The translations under genes and the position numbers were made by a program. A DNA stretch of 64,000 nt from an uncultured Subdoligranulum sp. (lineage in GTDB: Bacteria; Bacillota; Clostridia; Oscillospirales; Ruminococcaceae), in the NCBI GenBank assembly GCA_904374465.1, contig CAJFFY010000004.1, forward strand, positions 32,167 through 96,166, in the 5' to 3' direction. Shown here in pieces: positions 61,170 through 64,000 of the stretch (positions within the stretch are counted from its first letter, which is position 1; each line of letters begins with the position of its first letter). The notes under the pieces are model-generated. The model was not told the DNA's origin. It did no database searches and saw nothing but the letters and a program-made list of their open reading frames with translations.

Positions 61170-61853
61170 TTACAGCCGCACCGGCACCGGTCTGGCCAGG
61201 GCCAGGGTGGCGGGGGTCACGGTACATTCCCGGGCCAGCACCTCCACCCCGCTTTGGGCCGCCCGGCGCAGCGCCGCCCCGAATTCCGGGTGGGTGGCGT
61301 CGTTGGGGGCAAAATCCGCCATACCGGCCATCTGCAGCACAAAGCAGACGGTGGCCTCGTACCCCTGCTGCCGGCACAGGGCCAGTTCCTCCAGGTGTTT
61401 GACGCCCCGCAGGGTGGGCGCGTCGGGAAAGCGGGCGTGGCCGTTTTCCTCCAGGGTGCAGCCCTTGACCTCCACAAAGCCCCGGTGGCCGGCGGCATCC
61501 TCCCAGTAAAAATCAAACCGGGAGTTGCCCCAGCGGGTTTCGGGGCGCAGCAGGGTCAGTCCCGGGCGGAACTGCCCCGCCCGGGCCCACTCGGCAAAGA
61601 CCTTGTTGGGCGCCTGGGAGTCCAGGTTGATGAGCAGGCTCCCCTTCTGCACGGCCACCAGGTCGTACCGGGTCTTGCGGGCGGGGTTATCCCCTTCGGC
61701 CAGGTAGACGGTGGCGCCCGGCACCAGCAGTTCCCGGCAGCGGCCGGTGTTCTTTACATGGACGGTCTGCTCGGCACCGTCCAGCTGCACCCGGGCCACA
61801 AAGCGGTTGGGCCGGGCCACAAACCGGGCGGGGCGAACGGCGCGATATTCCAT
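61170..61853 (-). CDS. sfsA: SfsA family DNA-binding/sugar fermentation stimulation protein
   Basis: 227 residues. FVARPNRFVARV near the N-terminus, HVKNTGRCRELLVPGATVYL, and the C-terminal half with EVKGCTLEENGHARFPDAPT (quoted from EVKGCTLE) are standard SfsA motifs. E. coli SfsA affects maltose metabolism; the protein has an OB-like domain and a nuclease-like fold, but its true activity is unsettled. Start has AGGAGG 9 bases upstream. It is convergent with the dehydrogenase and divergent from icd. Confidence 0.93.
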   Translation of the reverse strand: MEYRAVRPARFVARPNRFVARVQLDGAEQTVHVKNTGRCRELLVPGATVYLAEGDNPARKTRYDLVAVQKGSLLINLDSQAPNKVFAEWARAGQFRPGLTLLRPETRWGNSRFDFYWEDAAGHRGFVEVKGCTLEENGHARFPDAPTLRGVKHLEELALCRQQGYEATVCFVLQMAGMADFAPNDATHPEFGAALRRAAQSGVEVLARECTVTPATLALARPVPVRL

Positions 61854-61934
61854 AGGGTGATTCCTCCTGTCTTGCGCGGGGTGGAGTCTTCATCATACCA
61901 CAGGGTTCCCTGCCCCGCAACCGGCGGCCGGGCC

Positions 61935-61963
61935 TTGCACAATCGGGTTGCAGGCAGTATAAT
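61935..61963 (+). promoter_or_regulatory. Promoter of icd
   Basis: TTGCAC (61935-61940), 17-bp spacer, TATAAT (61958-61963). The leader of about 80 bases contains TGCAT...ATGCA and a GC-rich hairpin but no recognised riboswitch. Confidence 0.85.
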
Positions 61964-62052
61964 AAACGTGCATAAACATACATGCAAAATATGACCCGCA
62001 GGGACTCCGCGCGGGCGGCCCTGCCGGTGAGAGGGAAATGAGGTAGCTGCCA

Positions 62053-63267
62053 ATGGAAAAGATCAAGATGACCACTCCCCTGGTGGAGATGGACGGCGAC
62101 GAGATGACCCGCATCCTGTGGAAACAGATCAAGGATGAGGTGATTCTGCCCTTTGTGGACCTGAAGACCGAGTACTACGATCTGGGCCTGGTCCACCGGG
62201 AGGAAACCCAGGACCAGGTGACCATCGACGCAGCCAACGCCAACAAAAAATACGGCGTGGCGGTGAAGTGTGCCACCATCACCCCCAACGCCCAGCGGGT
62301 CCAGGAATACCACCTTTCCCAGATGTGGAAGAGCCCCAACGGCACCATCCGCGCCATCCTGGACGGCACGGTGTTCCGGGCGCCCATCATGGTCAAGGGC
62401 ATCTCGCCGGTGGTGCGCACCTGGCAGCAGCCCATCACCATTGCCCGTCACGCCTTCGGCGACGTCTACCGCGCCACCGAGTACCGCGTGCCCGGCCCCG
62501 GCAAGGCGGAACTGGTCTTCACCGGCAAGGACGGCACCACCTTCCGCCAGACCATCAACGACTTTGACGGCGCCGGCGTGATCCAGGGCCAGTTCAACAA
62601 GGACAGCTCCATTACCAGCTTTGCCCGGTCCTGCTTCCAGTTTGCGGTGGATACCAAGCAGGATCTGTGGTTCTCCACCAAGGACACCATCTCCAAACAG
62701 TATGACCATACCTTCAAGGATATTTTCCAGGAAATTTATGACGCCGAGTACAAGGAGAAGTTCGAGGCCCTGGGCATCGAATACTTCTACACCCTCATCG
62801 ACGACGCGGTAGCCCGGGTCATCCGCAGCAAGGGCGGTTTCATCTGGGCCTGCAAGAACTACGACGGCGACGTGATGAGCGACATGGTCTCGACGGCTTT
62901 CGGCTCGCTGGCCATGATGACCTCGGTGCTGGTTTCCCCCGACGGCAACTACGAGTACGAGGCCGCCCACGGCACCGTCACCCGCCACTATTACAAGTAC
63001 CTCCAGGGCGAGGAAACCTCCACCAACCCGGTGGCCACCCTCTTTGCCTGGTCGGGTGCGCTGCGCAAGCGCGGCGAGCTGGACGGCATCGACGCCCTGC
63101 AGCGGTTTGCCGATGTGCTGGAAAAGGCCACCATCGACACCATCGAATCCGGCGTCATGACCGGCGACCTGTGCGCCATGTGGGAGGGCGAGGCCCCCGC
63201 CCGCAAGGTGACCTCGCTGCAGTTCCTGCAGGAGATCCGCGCCCGGATGGAAGCGGCTCTGGCCTGA
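62053..63267 (+). CDS. icd: NADP-dependent isocitrate dehydrogenase
   Basis: 404 residues, homodimeric eukaryote-like subfamily. VEMDGDEMTRILWKQIKD starts the fold; WKSPNGTIRAILDGTVFR binds isocitrate and the KNYDGDVMSD aspartates bind Mg2+; AAHGTVTRHYYK contacts NADP. It makes 2-oxoglutarate and NADPH from isocitrate, feeding glutamate synthesis. It has its own promoter and terminator. No citrate synthase or aconitase is nearby. Confidence 0.96.
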   Translation: MEKIKMTTPLVEMDGDEMTRILWKQIKDEVILPFVDLKTEYYDLGLVHREETQDQVTIDAANANKKYGVAVKCATITPNAQRVQEYHLSQMWKSPNGTIRAILDGTVFRAPIMVKGISPVVRTWQQPITIARHAFGDVYRATEYRVPGPGKAELVFTGKDGTTFRQTINDFDGAGVIQGQFNKDSSITSFARSCFQFAVDTKQDLWFSTKDTISKQYDHTFKDIFQEIYDAEYKEKFEALGIEYFYTLIDDAVARVIRSKGGFIWACKNYDGDVMSDMVSTAFGSLAMMTSVLVSPDGNYEYEAAHGTVTRHYYKYLQGEETSTNPVATLFAWSGALRKRGELDGIDALQRFADVLEKATIDTIESGVMTGDLCAMWEGEAPARKVTSLQFLQEIRARMEAALA

Positions 63268-63282
63268 GTTTGCTCTGCTTTT

Positions 63283-63313
63283 TCCCCTTTGCCCTCCGGC
63301 AAAGGGGATTTTT
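63283..63313 (+). terminator. Terminator of icd
   Basis: TCCCCTTTGCC (63283-63293) and GGCAAAGGGGA (63298-63308) with CTCC loop, followed by TTTTT. Confidence 0.92.
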
Positions 63314-63324
63314 GGTTCCGCCAT

Positions 63325-63372
63325 AAAAAAGTCCCCCGCCCGGGACCGGCAGCATGCCGGAACGGGCGGGGG
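63325..63372 (-). terminator. Terminator of the SDR gene
   Basis: CCCCCGCCC and GGGCGGGGG flank an inner CCGGCA-GCATGCCGG hairpin (63333-63372); a run of T follows on the minus strand at 63325-63330. Confidence 0.85.
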
Positions 63373-63419
63373 ATGTTTTGTTTGTGGAGGGAACCGGTCA
63401 GACCGGTATCAGGCGGGGA

Positions 63420-64000
63420 TCAGCCCGGCTGCTTGCCGATGTAGGCCAGGATGCCGCCGTCCACGTAGAGGACCAGGCCGTTGACGAAGTCGGAAGCTTC
63501 GGAAGCCAGGAAGACGGCGGGGCCGCCCAGGTCCTCGGCTTCGCCCCAGCGGCCGGCCGGGGTCTTGGCCACGATGAACTGGTCGAAGGGATGACGGGAA
63601 CCGTCGGGCTGGATCTCGCGCAGGGGCGCGGTCTGCGGGGTGGCGATGTAGCCGGGTCCGATGCCGTTGCACTGGATGTTGTAGGCGCCGTACTCGGAGG
63701 CGATGTTCTTGGTGAGCATCTTCAGGCCGCCCTTGGCAGCGGCGTAGGCGGAGACGGTCTCGCGGCCCAGCTCGCTCATCATGGAGCAGATGTTGATGAT
63801 CTTGCCGCCGCCCTGCTCGATCATGTCGGGAATGACGGCCTTGGAGACGATGAAGGGAGCGTTCAGGTCCACGTCGATGACCTGGCGGAACTGGGCGGCG
63901 CTCATCTCGCACATGGGGATGCGCTTGATGATGCCGGCGTTGTTGACCAGGATGTTGATGTGGCCCACTTCCTCGGTGACCTGCTTGATGAAGGCGTTGA
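63420..64000 (-). CDS. SDR-family dehydrogenase, gluconate 5-dehydrogenase-like (partial)
   Basis: The C-terminal 193 residues are visible; the N-terminus with the NAD-binding GxxxGxG motif lies beyond the right edge. The visible part has INILVNNAG (NNAG motif), the Ser in NICSMMSELGRE, the catalytic Tyr-x3-Lys in SAYAAAKGGLKML, and the C-terminal substrate region PAGRWGEAEDLGGPAVFLASEASDFVNG (quoted as PAGRWGEAEDL). The pattern fits gluconate 5-dehydrogenase or 2-deoxy-D-gluconate 3-dehydrogenase, enzymes of hexuronate catabolism. Its terminator is directly downstream. Confidence 0.9.
   Translation of the reverse strand, partial: NAFIKQVTEEVGHINILVNNAGIIKRIPMCEMSAAQFRQVIDVDLNAPFIVSKAVIPDMIEQGGGKIINICSMMSELGRETVSAYAAAKGGLKMLTKNIASEYGAYNIQCNGIGPGYIATPQTAPLREIQPDGSRHPFDQFIVAKTPAGRWGEAEDLGGPAVFLASEASDFVNGLVLYVDGGILAYIGKQPG

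Overview
The window looks like a chromosomal segment of a GC-rich, Gram-positive anaerobe of the Oscillospiraceae type (Faecalibacterium/Subdoligranulum/Gemmiger-like). The evidence is YesMN-type two-component systems, mannose-family PTS genes, hybrid cluster protein, a giant 2-hydroxyacyl-CoA dehydratase activase-like protein, AAGGAGG ribosome binding sites, near-consensus sigma-A promoters and many GC-rich intrinsic terminators. The genus is inference. I see no rRNA, tRNA, CRISPR array, phage gene or insertion sequence.

Layout. 1-3506: YesN/YesM-type sensor pair on the minus strand, and the first codons of a further gene at the left edge. 3704-7416: five-gene hydrolase operon (YdjC-type deacetylase, metallo-beta-lactamase-fold protein, two alpha/beta-hydrolases, DUF3237 protein). 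7551-11272: YoaK-family membrane protein, two small unknown proteins, and an OmpR-type two-component operon with an unknown third gene. 11441-15271: GH2 glycosidase gene broken by an internal deletion, its divergent AraC regulator, and a DUF308 membrane protein. 15358-20859: 1475-residue activase-like protein divergent from a LysR regulator. 20903-24480: CNNM/CorC-type transporter behind a leader with a short acidic/proline-rich ORF and a terminator, then hcp and a cupin gene with a perfect 24-bp operator-like palindrome upstream. 24710-28972: binding protein, histidine kinase, response regulator and second binding protein, a transporter-less sensory module. 29248-33107: mannose-family PTS IIA-IIB-IIC-IID, a small membrane protein and a HAD phosphatase. 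33249-36817: SGNH esterase, Gfo/Idh oxidoreductase, glycerate kinase. 36851-40407: FAD/rhodanese/sulfite-reductase fusion and a GntR regulator. 40759-45372: circularly permuted ATP-grasp, alpha-E, transglutaminase and two M14 deacylase-like genes behind an attenuator. 45369-56913: a long minus-strand gene series from a branched-chain-type ABC transporter through a cytidylate kinase-like protein to a D-glutamate/5-oxoproline pathway, ending in an internally deleted alanine racemase. 57276-59958: truncated MATE gene fused by deletion to a LysR fragment, divergent from a split chromate transporter. 60152-64000: D-2-hydroxyacid dehydrogenase, SfsA, isocitrate dehydrogenase, and a partial SDR dehydrogenase at the right edge.

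The genes suggest a gut-type fermenter of plant or host glycans. The most interesting points are the acidic leader peptide with attenuator before the CNNM/CorC gene, the D-glutamate cyclase plus oxoprolinase operon, the ATP-grasp/alpha-E/transglutaminase/M14 operon, the hcp palindrome near -41.5, and three separate genes carrying deletion-like junctions (about 12,617, 45,560 and 58,512), which may be real decay or assembly error.
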